NCBI GenBank assembly: GCA_964034945.1
Contig: OZ035961.1
Span: 43,676,184 to 43,740,183 of the forward strand
From: Chrysopilus asiliformis
Lineage: Eukaryota > Arthropoda > Insecta > Diptera > Rhagionidae
Reading direction: 5' to 3'
Length of the DNA: 64,000 bases
Both the position numbers and the translations under genes were made by a program. Positions within the stretch are counted from its first letter, which is position 1. Every line of letters starts with the position of its first letter. Of this stretch, positions 42,737-54,830 are shown in pieces. The notes beneath the pieces are model-generated. The model had not been told where the DNA came from and ran no database searches. It saw only the letters and a program-made list of their open reading frames with translations.

Positions 42737-45700
42737 TTAATCTAATTCGCCAGCGGCGCAAGCATCTGCATAGCTTTTGCCCGACTTGTCCTCTGGATTA
42801 AGTTTAATCATGTCATCAATTCGTAATATTGTGATGGCCGCTTCTGTGGCGAATTTCAGGGATTTAATTTTGGAAATAGCCGGCTCTAAGACTCCAGCCT
42901 TTTTATTGTCCTTGACGACACCTTCGAACAGATCAAGGCCAATCCATTTGAATTCAACGTGTTCCGTCTGAAGAAATAAGCATTAAATATTTTCAACGAA
43001 TGTTAATATAAAGGAATTTGATTACCTTAGTTTGACTTAGATTGTGATACGCCCGAAGTTTAGCTACCAAATCAGTAGCATCTTTGGCTGCATTCACTGA
43101 CAATGTTTTCGGAATTACCAAAAGTGATTTTGCGAATTCAGCAATCGCCAACTGTTCTCTGGAACTCTGAAAATTTAATTTGTTTAAATGAATGTCTCCT
43201 TTTCAATCTTAACTATGTTACCAATGAAGTAGCAAAATTTTCCAAATAAATAGACAGAGCAGCCTCAACACATCCGCCACCAGCAACCACTTTCTTACTT
43301 TCTAACACTCGTTTTACAACACACAAGGCATCGTGAATGGAACGCTCCATCTCATCAAGGTAGAAATCATTTGGTCCACGCAAAATAATAGATGCTGCAG
43401 TTCTGTAGGTTACAAAAGAAACGTTTTATTTTCATTACAATTTGAATGTTATATTAAAAAAATTTACCTGGCTTTTGGTTCTTTGATCAAAATCAACTCA
43501 TCATCGCAAATGACTTCCTGTACTACTTCGGCAGCTTCGCCAAACATCGAGGAATCGAAACTCTCCTCACCCTCCATGTTTGTTAATGAAGAAATGTAAG
43601 CAGCTCCGGTAGCCTTTGCTATACGCTTCAAATCCGCCTTTTTAACCCGACGAACAGCCAAAGCACCAGCTTCAACAAAATATTTTAAACAGAGATCATC
43701 TATGCCACCAGTGCATAAGATCACATTGACTCCGGTAGCCAAAATCTTTTCAATTCTTTCCTTTGTGATGTCCAACTCACGGGCACGAATGCCTTCCAGT
43801 TTTTCGGGATCACTAATCAACACTTGAACTCCCATCTTCATTTTAGTTTTCTGCAGTGAGAAGTCAAGACAGGCAATCTTTGCATTTTGGATTTTCTTCG
43901 GCATTTGTTGCGAGGCCACAGTGCAATTCAATGCATATCCTATAAATTTAAAAATATTTTAAGTTATTATGTTTACAGGAAAGTCAACTAGACTAATAGC
44001 GGCGTTAGCACCAAGCAGGATCTATCGCTACTCATTTCGGTGGAGCAAGTTGACTGGACTTAAAATGACACCATGCTATCAGTTGGTCCTGAATCCGAGA
44101 GCTTTGGTGCACTCGATATTACAGTTTGTGCGGAAGAACCTTAGGCTGAATTATATTGGCCATAACAACAGCGACAATAAAAACAACGAAATTTTTGCAT
44201 GTTTTATTTGCACTGAAAAGTAATTTCTATTGGTCTTTAAGAGATAATTTCAATAAAATGTCATTATTAATGATTATTCGTTGAAATGCTTCCAAATCCC
44301 ACGTTTTTCCGTGAAAAGCCACATCAAACCAGCTGTCAAAAAAGCTGCGCAGCGAAGACAGCAAAATTAGGATTAGAAATATACACGACAGCGAGAATGT
44401 TTTCACTGAATGAGTCAGGCGGGCTCTCAGCCAATTAAATCATTTTGCCCGTGCTGTCGGGCCATTGTAATTCCCACTTTACGCAAAATTTGAAGCTTCA
44501 AAGAACTCAATTTTTTCGCATATTATCCCGTGAACACACAAACGAACGGTCGGACGGATATGCATAAATTTAAATCTTTCATTATCCTAAAACAGAACGA
44601 TTATCTTTCCGACCTAGCCAATAAAACTTTCATAAAAGTTTCCACACAAATTTCGAAGCTTTTTTTTTGAAATTTGTAATTAATAACCAACCACAAGATT
44701 TGTCTATGACCTAGTCGTGTTAGCCCTTGAATTTGGCAACCTTCCATTTGACGATAGTCGGAACAAATCCATACTATCTATATATATATATATTTATCAC
44801 TGACGCATTTGGAGTGAGAATTTATGTGTTTGTTTGTTTGTCCTTCCCTCGTAATTTTGATCCACTGAACCGCTTTCGTCATTCGGTTGGAATTAAAAAG
44901 AAATGTTTTAGTGCATGAAAATTGGCCCTCGCCCCAGTTTAACGCCCGCCGTACACTTGAGCTAAGTTAGCTCAGCTATGTGCCTGTTTAGACGTGGACG
45001 TTTAGCGGTTCATATTATCCTCACTTTGATATGTAACGAAACACGCCACGTTAGGCTCTAAACAGGCACATAGCTGAGCGAACTTAGCTGAAGTGTACGG
45101 CGGGCGTAAACCATGGATGGGAAACTTTATCGAAACGTAACGAAATGATTTTCCGGATTTTCCCTTAAAATTACGTTATAACGTTATAGAAATTTCATTT
45201 CGTTACAATAACGAAAAACGTAACGAACATCGAATTTTTTAGTGTTTAACCATTGAACCATTTCTGATTCATGGTTTATACTCGATCTTTTAGCATTGAA
45301 TCCTATTGGAATTTCTCGACTTTTAAGGTCTGCAAAAACACAAAATAGTATAACAAAATTATTATATTATTTTTGCGGATGTTTTCACATCCAAATTTCC
45401 CCCCAACAGGTCAGGCATGTCTGCCCTGAAAACCCATCAGGAACCTGTTTCTGGTATGGAAGCTGGCTCACCGTCATCAGAGCCTGCTTTACCAGCTTCC
45501 ACGCAGGCGATATTATTTTGTGTTTTTGTAGAACTTATAAGCCGAGAGATTCCAATAGGATCGAAGTTTTTTGTTTGTTTTCTCGTTATACGGTGTTATT
45601 TAACTGCTAGAAGTTTTTATTGTGCAAAATTTCAAAACTGATCAAACTGATCAAAGAACGATGCAAATGCCCCTTGACTTACTTTTGGGTTTCACATTCG

Positions 45701-48596
45701 TCGTACCTGCGTTGAAAAGGTAATTTGCTCTAGTTTCATTGACACAAGCTCTTTTTTGGCGGGGAACTGTAGGGGGATGGTCAGCTGCCATCTTAGACGA
45801 CATGATTTTTCCATTGCGTCTGAGATGGCAGCTGACCATCCCCCTGCAGTTCTCCGCCAAAAAAGAGCATATGTCCATGAGCAAATTACCTTTCCAATGC
45901 AGGTGAAACGAAAGTGAAACCCCAACTGGTTCAAAAGTTAGCCCCGGGGCATAAAAAACGTCGAATCTTGCATGGTTCTTTGATCAAATAGCTTAATAAA
46001 TATTCCAATGTGACCTAAAGCTCGAAATTATTCAAAAAAAAGTAAAATCCTAGAGGTCGAGATAGTTAAAATAAAAAGTTTGGGTAATTCAAAGTAGGGA
46101 TGTCAAATTTTTGAGAAAAAAACCGGTTTTCGGTTAAACCGGTTAATAAGACTTCGGTTTAAACCGGGCCTGTTTAACCGGGTAGGTTAGGTCTTAGACA
46201 CAACAAATCATACTAATATATAAAAATGAGTTGGTGTCTGTCTGTCTGTTCCTCTTTCACGCAAAAACGGCTGAACCGATTGACTTGAAATTTGGCATGA
46301 GTGTCTGTGGTAGTTCTGGTTCCAACCTAAGCATACGGAAAAGTAGCGCGAGGGGTGGGGGGAGTAAGGGGAGGGGGTAAAATGATTTCGAAACTTAGTT
46401 TTTGCGCTATGTTACTCTTTCGCGGGGAAACTACTGAACCGATTGGTCTGAAGTTTGGCATAGATGTTCGTCGGGGGTCCAGCCCCAACAGAGGCCCATT
46501 AAAAAGTAGCCCGAGAGGTGGGGGCAGTAAGGGATGGAGGTAAAGTCATCTCGAAACTTAGCTCTTCCTCTATGTTACCCTTTCGCGGAGAAACTACCGA
46601 GCCATTGGCCTGTAGTTTAGCTCCAACATAGACTATCAAAAAATTTGTTTTTGAAAAACTTAACCCGGCAACGACGGGTATGCAAGCTAGTACAGTATAA
46701 TACAAACAAAAGACGTGAAGTGCCATATAATTCATTAAGAGGCCATAATGACACAATATAATATTGTATTTGGTTTAGAGTGCCTAAAAATAAGTATTTC
46801 TAACAAATCAGTTGCACGAAAATTGGTTTAAAATTATTTTTCCGTACAAAAAAATGATCGGTTTTTTTGAACGGTTTTTGGCTGTAAAAAAAACACCGGG
46901 TATAACCGTGCAAAAAAAACACCGAAAAAACCGGTTAACCGAAGCAAAAACATCAGGTAACTGGTTTAACCGGTTCTTTTTTGACATCCCTAGTTCGAAG
47001 TTTTCCTAGTTTCCAGTACGAAATTTAAGGTATGGCGTTTTTGATGCTGTGATGTATCTTTACCTGATATCCAAGTGATAGACAAAATTTTTATAAAAAG
47101 TTTCGGCATGAATTACAGATGTTTTAAACTTGAAACTTCGAACTACTACCAGAAAGATTCAAAATATTTGAAAATGTTTTCAATATCGAATTTTTCGATA
47201 AATATTTTTATTCTCTCGTGATAAGTCAAAAATATTTGTGAAAAGTAAACTTCGTTTATATTTACTGACTTCAACAAAACGAAATAACGTAACGAAACAA
47301 AATTTGAATTTCGTTACATAACGAAATGTATAAGGTTACGATTTTTTTCTGTTTTCCATTCCTCATAATTAAACTGCTTATAATTAAATTATGCGTAATT
47401 GAGTTAGTTGTAGTTTACTTATTACTTTATAATTAATTTTACGTTGTCATATAATTTATCCGTTCAACAAAAAAAACCTCAACTCAAACCTTAGCTAGTG
47501 ATACTGTTCGATAGTTCATTTTCTAGAACTTTCTAGAAATAAAAATAGTTCAACATCATACCTTTAATAAACAGACTTTCCCTTGTAGATTTTCCGTGAG
47601 CCTTGAGAACATTAACGGCCTTGATAGGATAAATGACTTCGTGCTTTGATTCTACTTTTACAGCTTGTGCAGCTGCAATTACCATTTGGGAGAACAAATC
47701 AGCATCCGCTGAGATGATTTTGGAGCTCATTGAAGTCTTCGCAACATTTATAATTGATTCTTCGGTGATTTCGTCGATGGAGGCTGTAAGATGCTCGGAA
47801 ATATATTTGCATGCCTCTTTACAAGCTAATCGATAACCGGCAATAATCGAGGTAGGGTGAATCTTTTGCTTGACGAGCTCATCAGCGTTCTAGCAAATAT
47901 GTTAAACATTAAAAAAAACATTCTAAGGAAACAAAATTATAATTCTTACCTTCAAGAGTTCTGCTGCAAGAATCACGACGGATGTTGTGCCATCTCCGAC
48001 TTCTTCGTCCTGCAACTGTGCTAATTCAACCAGAACCCTAAAATTATTAAATTTCTATCTAGTTGATTTCACTTTCACCAAAACGCAATGTAAATTTTAC
48101 TTTGCTGCTGGATGTTCGACTTCTAGAAGTTTTAGAATAGTTGCTCCATCGTTGGTTATAGTGACATCACCGATATCATCCACCAACATCTTATCCAATC
48201 CAACTGGTCCCAAAGAACTTTTGACGATGTTAGCTATTGAGCTAGCAGCCATAACTGCAAAAATTATATTAAATTATCTAAAAATCATTTATTGAAAGAT
48301 TCATATGGTCCGCCGATAGACACATAACCTCAAATACGTGACTCAGAACATGACCACATTTTGGCCCAAAGAAACTTATTTCTTGCAGTTGCCTTCATTT
48401 TTCTCGAAGAAAATCACAATTATGCGCAATTTAATAGCAGGGCAAGAAAGTTATGTGACTATCCGGCTAGAAATCTAAACTTCCTGACGACCATGCTTGT
48501 ATCTAACAAAAGTTTGAACAAACCATTTTGAGTTCGCACAGATTGACCTGTTTGCCGACTTCCGGCCACTGATAGAGCACTCGCAATTGTGGACAT
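42737..48596 (-). CDS. CCT1: T-complex protein 1 subunit alpha (CCT1), 555 aa
   Basis: Eight coding exons (complement): 48524-48596, 48101-48254, 47950-48037, 47562-47889, 43468-43939, 43222-43402, 43026-43166 and 42737-42967. They sum to 1,668 nt and all phases join. It is an ATP-dependent cytosolic chaperonin subunit that folds actin, tubulin and others within the eight-subunit TRiC ring. Seen: equatorial [18 protein letters not shown] and the nucleotide-binding GDGTTSVV; apical [19 protein letters not shown] and [18 protein letters not shown]-terminal equatorial [32 protein letters not shown] and [10 protein letters not shown]. Length is essentially that of fly and human TCP-1 alpha (about 556). 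It starts [21 protein letters not shown] at 42737-42739. Introns are small except the fifth, 3.6 kb (43940-47561), which is full of nested transposons. The gene looks intact. Confidence 0.96.
44943..45106. mobile_element. Hairpin MITE with TAA duplication (CCT1 intron)
   Basis: cgcccgccgtacacttgagc and its complement, TAA on both sides (44940-44942, 45107-45109). Inner 'ctgtttagacg / ctaaacag' pairing. 164 bp. Confidence 0.72.
45645..45991. repeat. Imperfect inverted repeat, about 160-bp arms
   Basis: tgatcaaagaac...atgcccc, ggtttcac, aaaggtaatttgctc and ctcttttttggcgg on the left are matched in complement on the right. The inner core agggggatggtcagctgcc is perfect. Loop about 30 nt. Confidence 0.7.
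46095..46992. mobile_element. hAT-like element with ccggtt repeats
   Basis: Ends tagggatgtcaaa and ttttgacatcccta. Degenerate 8-mers attcaaag (46087) and gttcgaag (46993) could be an old target duplication. aaccggtt motifs are near both ends. It hosts Helitron copy 3. Confidence 0.6.
46208..46690 (+). mobile_element. Non-autonomous Helitron, copy 3
   Basis: TCATACTAATATATAAAAAT start, ACCCG/CGGGT hairpin and CTAG end, in an A/T host site. It shares the same internal blocks as copies 1 and 2, with a short (TCTG)n. Confidence 0.85.
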
Positions 48597-50282
48597 TTTA
48601 CTTTTTTAAGTAAGAATACTGGATTTGTTTAACAAAATTGAAGAACAAAAAGCGATCCAAAACTTCTAGAAAACTACTTCTCAAATGCTATTGTCCAAAT
48701 AATTTCACCCACTTTGACATTACTGTTGGGAGGTAGCCCATCAATCGAAACTACCCAATAAACATTTTGCATGGCAAGCAGTCTACTTCTTTGTTCGAAA
48801 ATAACATGTCGCATTCGGAAGGCACCCACCAAAACGTATATGTATGGGCGTACACGGAGAAACTTTCGGTCATCAGGATGCCGCAACTTTACCAAATTGT
48901 GGGAAAGAAACGAGTGCGGCAAGAGGGGAAAAGTCGCCACTCGAAAAGTATTCTTCTCGTCTTCTTTTACGCACACAAACGAAGTCGCTCGTCTAGCACG
49001 TCAGCATGCATGTGTGCGTAATTTAATTGAGTCAGTCGGTGCTTAGCCACCGACTCGTAAACATATCCCAAACAAACAAAAATTGAATGCAAATAATGAA
49101 ATACCAGTTCCAGGTAGTTTTATTTTTCAAGTAGGTAGGAAAGAGTAAATGCCATAACAAATTACCAATCCTTATTCTTCGATTGTTGGCAGTTTCTATT
49201 GTGGCAATTGATGTTGCCTCGGTGCTAGCTAGAAATGGAATGAGCTGGAAATACAACACATATATGAGAACCACACACACATGAGCAATCGCTTGTTGTA
49301 CACAAGTTTTTCCTACTAAAAAGTGAAGAAACGTGTACGTCGGAAAGGCATTTTGAGGACCAAAAGTTGCCGCGACGGGATGAAGCGTGTGCGTTGTCTC
49401 TATCGATCGCACACTGCTCATTGGACAACGCATATGTGTGCGTGGATGCTTTTTGCTTTCGAAATTTGTGCAACAGCCGTATAGAAAGATTTGTTTTGTC
49501 TCTTTTTAATTATGTTAAACTTCAAGAAATCCAAACTTACAAAATAAAACATCAAAAATATTAAAATAAACACTAAAACATTGGCAAATCTACACTAAAT
49601 AATGATACGCAAAACTTCAGCAGACAAGCACACAAACAAAACATTAGCTCGAAGTTCTCCGAGAACTCTGAGTGTCCCATATAGTTTAATCTCCATTACA
49701 GCGACACTCGACATATGCAAAAATAAAACTGCGTGCCCGACCCATGCAAAAACTACTGCACATACAAAGATAAAAAATTCTTTGCCATATTTTCGGTATT
49801 ACTCTTTCTTAGCTTATGTTAATAGGATCGCATGCAAAAAGTACGCACGCACACATATTACTAGTCCAATAACTATGAGCAGAGTACGACAAAGTGGGTC
49901 AATCTTCTTTGAACGATATACCAGCATTTCGATCGATTTGTGAGTACTTTTCCGATTACGACATATGGTTTTCGAAGTCGACAAGAAACTGCTTTCCGTG
50001 CGACGTGTTTGGATCAACACACTAGTATATAGGCTCTCTAGCTTTTATTTTTAATACCTATTAACTCAGGCACCTTAATCAAGATTCAAAGAAAAAAGTT
50101 TTAGTTGCCATCACAGAGAGGTGTAGTTGTCGGAAATTTTAATCTTGTATCTTCGACTGACCGCACATTTTTTTCAGAACAAGGTGATTCAATCTTCAAA
50201 AGTCAATTAGATGACACTGGAATTATAAGGTAAAATTGGCGGGAACAATTTGTATATCAACAAAAATAGTGAGTTATGAAAA
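48597..50282. promoter_or_regulatory. Divergent intergenic region between CCT1 and Orc6
   Basis: 1,686 bp separate the two start codons. It should contain both promoters. Several 80-130-codon frames occur on both strands (e.g. 48674-48976 minus, 49032-49433 minus, 49602-49943 plus), overlapping one another, without a recognisable domain. I do not call a gene. The middle contains many cacaca/tgtgtg words. Confidence 0.4.
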
Positions 50283-51174
50283 ATGGATCAAGAAACAAAA
50301 TTAATTAAGCAGATAATATCAAAACTAGGACAGGAAGATAACAGCAAGCTTATCGAGTAAATTTTAGAGTAGAACTAAAAGTTTCATTAATATCAATATG
50401 CGTTTTTGTGATTTTAGGAAAACTATTGAAAATTTGAGACTTCTTCAACTAAAGTCTAATAAAATTTTGTCAACAACGGGAGACTACGCTAAAATTGTGC
50501 TATGTATAGATATTGCTTCAGTATCACTAGGTGTCAGCTTCGATTTTGTAAGTTCGTGTGAAATTGAAATTTATACTGCATAAAAATAACTCTAATTCCA
50601 GGAAAGCGGTCTAAAATTATCTGGCTTGCGAAGAACTCAATACATAAATAACAAGAAAATATTTGAAAAATTTCTCGATATCAACAAATTGGTTGGGATA
50701 AATGAAATATGCCTTCAACTTGGTTTAAATGGCTTATCTGAAAAAGCTAATAAATTCCTAACACACTACAAGAATTCTATGGAGGAAGTGATTGATGGTG
50801 TAGATTTCGACCATCCACAATATGCAGCAATGTCCGTATATCAAGCCTGCAAATCATCAAAAAGGAAATGCCCAAAAACCATGTTGATCAAGTTCAGCAA
50901 TTTAAAATCAGTCCAATGGGTGAAATTGGAGAACCAATGGAATAAAATTCTGTCCACTTACAACTCTACTAAATCAGCGAAGAGTAAAGACGATTTGAAA
51001 ACATCACCGGAGAAAAACTCATCTAGCATCACAAATGGTAAAAAGCAAATCAGTTCTTCATCTCGAAATGTTAATGATTCAGACGAAGAGGCTTACGAGA
51101 CTTGGAAAAATCGCATGCTAAAATTAGCGAATGAACGTTCTCTGTATGCAACTGCTAATCCAAGGCAGTGTTGA
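50283..51174 (+). CDS. Orc6: Origin recognition complex subunit 6, 258 aa
   Basis: Exons 50283-50356, 50418-50547 and 50602-51174 join in phase (GA|GTAAAT...ttttag|G; TTT|GTAAGT...ttccag|GAA), 777 nt. The smallest ORC subunit, it binds DNA through TFIIB-like cyclin folds and is needed for MCM loading; in flies it also works with the septin Pnut in cytokinesis. Seen: MDQETKLIKQIISKLG, KTIENLRLLQLKS, YAKIVLCIDIASVSLGVSFD, LKLSGLRRTQYINNKKIFEK, ICLQLGLNG, HPQYAAMSVYQACK. Then a Ser/Lys-rich linker and the conserved C-terminal EAYETWKNRML, the Orc3-contacting helix whose Tyr matches the residue altered in human Meier-Gorlin syndrome. Length equals fly Orc6 (about 257). AATAAA at 51283-51288. Confidence 0.94.
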
Positions 51175-51866
51175 ATCTTTTTGTTTTTCTTATCACGTTA
51201 TGAAAAACATTCAGAAAGCGGAATTTTTCGATTTGCTTTAATGCTCTGTAAATATCTATTAAAATATAATACATGCATCACAAATAAAAAAGTTTAAATT
51301 TTATATCATCACTTTCAATTATACAAATTTATTACAATTTGTCCGAAACCGTTTCAACTTTAGAGTTACGGCATATCGAATACGCCTAAAAAATCACGCA
51401 ATGCACTCGTATATCAGCTCTAATGAGCCTTGAAATATAACATACACGTTGCGAAAAAAGAAACCGTACTTGAGATTTAACATCAAACTATAAAAACTGT
51501 AAACAACCCTTAAAAATCAGGTTTTGTTCTTACATCATCTCAAATCCTGGCGCCAAAGAATCGAATTTTTGTACGGATGGAGGCCTTTGGGCTGAACAAA
51601 TAGAAATAGCATAATTTTTTTTTTTTAAATCTCTGAATACAACAAAAGTTACGTTTTTTTAATGTTCTGAAGCAATTCAGAACATGCTTTCCATACAAAA
51701 TCCTGCACCACCTTTTCATCTCGGACAGCGTTTGGAACAAAGGGAAATTTTATACGGTAATGAAATGCTGCTAACTTCAACGTAATAATTCTGACATTTT
51801 ATTTTCAATTGAGGATCTTCTGTTGGTGGTTAGTTAGTTCTGTTAGACAGCTAAATAATTTTAAAC

Positions 51867-51883
51867 ATGGGAGGTAGCAAATC
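51867..51883 (+). CDS. Candidate first coding exon (MGGSKS), unassigned
   Basis: aaacATGGGAGGTAGCAAATC is followed by a strong donor GTGAGTA. MGGSKS fits the N-myristoylation consensus (Gly2, Ser6). I could not find the downstream exons, so the gene may be spurious or lie across 52-56 kb. Seventeen bases are weak evidence. Confidence 0.22.
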
Positions 51884-52103
51884 GTGAGTACAGCAAGAAA
51901 TTATAACAGTAACGGCCTACTGATGCTACCAACGTGAAGTTAGTTGCGATTGAACTCGGTGCAATTTCCCACTTACTCTGGATCGTTTTTTAATGTTTAG
52001 TGTTCTAGAACATTAAAAAAACGCAACTACATACAATAAATTGGGCGATGTGGAAAATAGACGACCGAAGACTTGAGGTACTTTTTGTCTCATTGCCTTA
52101 CAC

Positions 52104-52361
52104 CAGGGGTGTCCAACCTTTCAGCTTTCGTGGGCCACATTGGGAGAAGACGAGTTGTATTGGGCCACAAATAAAATATACTAACCCTAAAGATAGCTGA
52201 TTAGTAAAAAACGTAGAATATATACAGACTTAGTTAACAATTTTAAGTAATTTAAACTTCATTAATTCATAAAGTTTGTAAATATATCAATTTTTGTTGG
52301 GCCTCATGCAAACATGTCTTGGGCCGCATGCGGCCCGTGGGCCGCAGGTTGGACAAGCCTG
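52104..52361. mobile_element. hAT-Charlie-like MITE, 8-bp duplication
   Basis: CAGGGGTGTCCAACCT / GGTTGGACAAGCCTG ends, ccttacac duplicated at 52096-52103 and 52362-52369. The interior has 'gggccacattggga', 'gggccacaaataaaata' and 'gggccgcatgcggccc'. Length 258 bp. Confidence 0.88.
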
Positions 52362-52505
52362 CCTTACACTCTACTTCGTTCGCTTCACCTTTCGCAATTT
52401 CTTCTGTCCAAACTGCGAATGACAGTCAATAAAATGTTATATTTTTGCGAAAAATTGATATTTTTATTCCAATTTCTATATGACATCCATCCATATTAAA
52501 ATTAA

Positions 52506-52858
52506 GGTGTCCATTGTGATTATCGTCAAATGATCGATCGAATGTCAAATCGAAAGTTTGGTATTGTGAATATCGATTGCGAACCATGTATTTCGATTGT
52601 GAACGTATTTTGCTTTCGATCAAATTGGAGTTCTCGAATATCAGCCTTGCGGTTTTGTTTGCAGTGTCATTTCGGCAAATATATTACTTAAAGAATAATG
52701 TAAGTGGCTAAATTAACAACTATAAGAAATTCAGCTAAATGAGATATGGCAATGTTTTTGTGTGCCTTCGATTATGATACGCAATACTGAAATTATTTTC
52801 AATCGAAAGACGAATCGTTCATTTATCGAAAGACGAATCGATAATCACAATGGACACC
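52506..52858. mobile_element. PIF/Harbinger-like MITE
   Basis: ggtgtccattgtgattatcg and its complement, TAA at 52503-52505 and 52859-52861. Interior AT-rich with atcgaaag/ctttcgat. Non-coding. Confidence 0.75.
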
Positions 52859-53610
52859 TAAGACTGAATGAGGAGTCTATCCTCTATGGGCATCCTCTAT
52901 CCGTACGCAAAACTGGTACAATTATCTTTCTTGAAACGGATAGATGCCTTTTTGATTTGTTTTAAATCTCACCCCACAATAATATATATTAATCTCACCC
53001 CACAATAATGTCCCAGCAAACTATTAAATTAACAAAACCCTTTGACTGTCCCCGTACTAATATGTTTTAATACACCGTACGTCCGAAGTAAAAATTTGAT
53101 TGATCCTCTATTTTTGCGGTTGTAGTAGTTACTAAATTTATTTTTGGAAGATTTTTATTTAGTTTCAATAAGAAAACAGTTATAAATTTCATGAATCACA
53201 TGTGATACACGGGCATATAAATACACCATATAAATGTTCAAATAATTTTTCAATCAAAACATTCTCTACACGTTCAGACATTTAAATGTTTCATATTCCG
53301 AACGTCCGACAACCGATCAGCATACTATGTGTGCATCACATATGATACACAAGCGTATCAGTTTAACACTCTGTGTATCATATGTAATGCACAGGACAGT
53401 TAAAGGGTTAATATTTATGCAAACCACGTTTAATTTTTTAAAAAGCTATCATAAAGTTCATGGTCATTGGTTTTGTTTGTAATTTTCTAAACATACTAGG
53501 GGCGGAGTGGGTTTTATATTCAATCATTTGCATTCCCTCTAGATTATTTGGTTTAGCAGGCTCACGCTTCGAGCATCTATCCGTACCTTGCCATATTTGA
53601 AATATGTCTA

Positions 53611-53800
53611 AAGCCGGCCATACATTATGAGACTTGTTGTAAAACTTGGTTCGGTTGTAGGCAATGTTGGATCGTGTATGGGCCGGTTGTAGTACCAAAT
53701 TTTAGGTTCGACAAAAATCAAAATCCTGTTGATTTTGCCTCCGCCACAACAAGTTGTACAACATGGTTTTAGAACAAGTCTCATAATGTATGGCCGGCTT
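53611..53800. mobile_element. MITE with TA duplication, 190 bp
   Basis: aagccggccatacattatga / tcataatgtatggccggctt (about 30 bp TIR), TA at 53609-53610 and 53801-53802. Confidence 0.75.
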
Positions 53801-53829
53801 TAGATATATTTATGGTTAACTGGGTAGAT

Positions 53830-54830
53830 AGATAGATCATATGAATGGAGCCGATGTACTCAGCCCCTAAAAGCACTTAGACCAACAGTTGGGTCCATTG
53901 TGCTTTGTTGTAGGGATCTGGCTATTACTAGCTTACTCATGCAAGAATCTTCTGGATCCACTAATGAAGCTGTAAATTTTATTCAGAGGGATCTTACCGA
54001 TGTCCAGTGGTTTTAAGAAGCGGCTGCCAAAGGTGTTTAGTCTGCGGTTTTGGAAGAAAGGACACAAGCAGAGATAGTGTTCTGCAGTTTCTTCCTATGC
54101 GTCGCATAGGTTGCAAGAAGGGTCGCTCGAAAGCCTGATGTTGTGAAGGTGGTAGTTGAGTTTACTGTAACCCGTTAGTACGCTGACCAGCGGTCCAATA
54201 CCAGTTCTCCCCAGACCTAGTACTTTTTTGGCCGTGGTTGGATTAGGTTCACAGCCAAACTTTTTAGCTTGTCGTCCAACAGTTTCATTTGCCCACCTCG
54301 TCTTGTGTTGCTGTCTGCTGTATATATATATCATTGCTTTGATTGTTGCTACTGATATTAGCAGCGAAGGAGCAGGTCCTACAGGTAGGATATCAGCACC
54401 CTGTCTTGCTAATTTATCTGCTTCTTCATTGCCTTGGATGTTGCTGTGTCCTGGGACCCATATAAGGGATACAGTATTGTTACATGAAATCCTTTGAAGG
54501 TTAAGGAAGCATTCTTCCACAAGTTTTGATTTCATCTCTACGGAGTTCAACGCCATTAATGCCGCTTGACTGTCAGAGAATATGTAGATCTCTTCGCCTA
54601 TAGGATTGTTGTTACGAATTAGCATTGCGCAAGTGGAAATTGCTACTATTTCAGCTTGAAACACAGTAACATTTTTCCCCAGAGGGATAGTTTCAGTAAT
54701 ATTATCGTATGCGGGTCACCTCATTTCTGGGTGATCCATCAGTAAACCAGCAGTAAACCAGCACTGGGTACATGTAGGAAATTTCATGAAGGTTCTTCAA
54801 GGAATTTTCAAGGTCATTTTTGGTTTGTGA
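53830..54830 (-). pseudogene. Decayed non-LTR retrotransposon ORF2 3' end with RNase H
   Basis: Minus strand. An RNase H domain is readable: TDGS (frame-shifted upstream), FQAEIVAIS, YIFSDSQAALMAL, WVPGHSNIQGNEEADKLA, i.e. the D-E-D-D set. Then KTRWANETVGRQAKKFGCEP and DPSCNLCDA, with a premature TAG where the 41271 copy reads DEEEETAEHFLC. The same 3' UTR ('cacttagaccaac...gggtccattgtgc') is shared with 41271-41370. At least one frameshift and one stop: inactive. 5' truncated near 54830. Confidence 0.82.

Larger units (their letters stand above)
45117..47363. mobile_element. Composite TIR element in CCT1 intron 5
   Basis: Left 'tggatgggaaactttatcg' and right 'gttttccattcct' are inverted, each followed inward by cgtaacgaaa / tttcgttacg motifs also seen at 22512. 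It encloses the inverted repeat 45645-45991 and the hAT-like element 46095-46992. Outer borders uncertain. Confidence 0.5.

Noticed and set aside
43969..44223. 84-codon plus frame in CCT1 intron 5
   Set aside because: Begins at the intron border, no domain, no transcript support.
48674..49433. Two minus-strand frames of 100 and 133 codons upstream of CCT1
   Set aside because: No recognisable domain, overlapping plus-strand frames of similar length, no convincing splice structure linking them. Left as promoter/intergenic.
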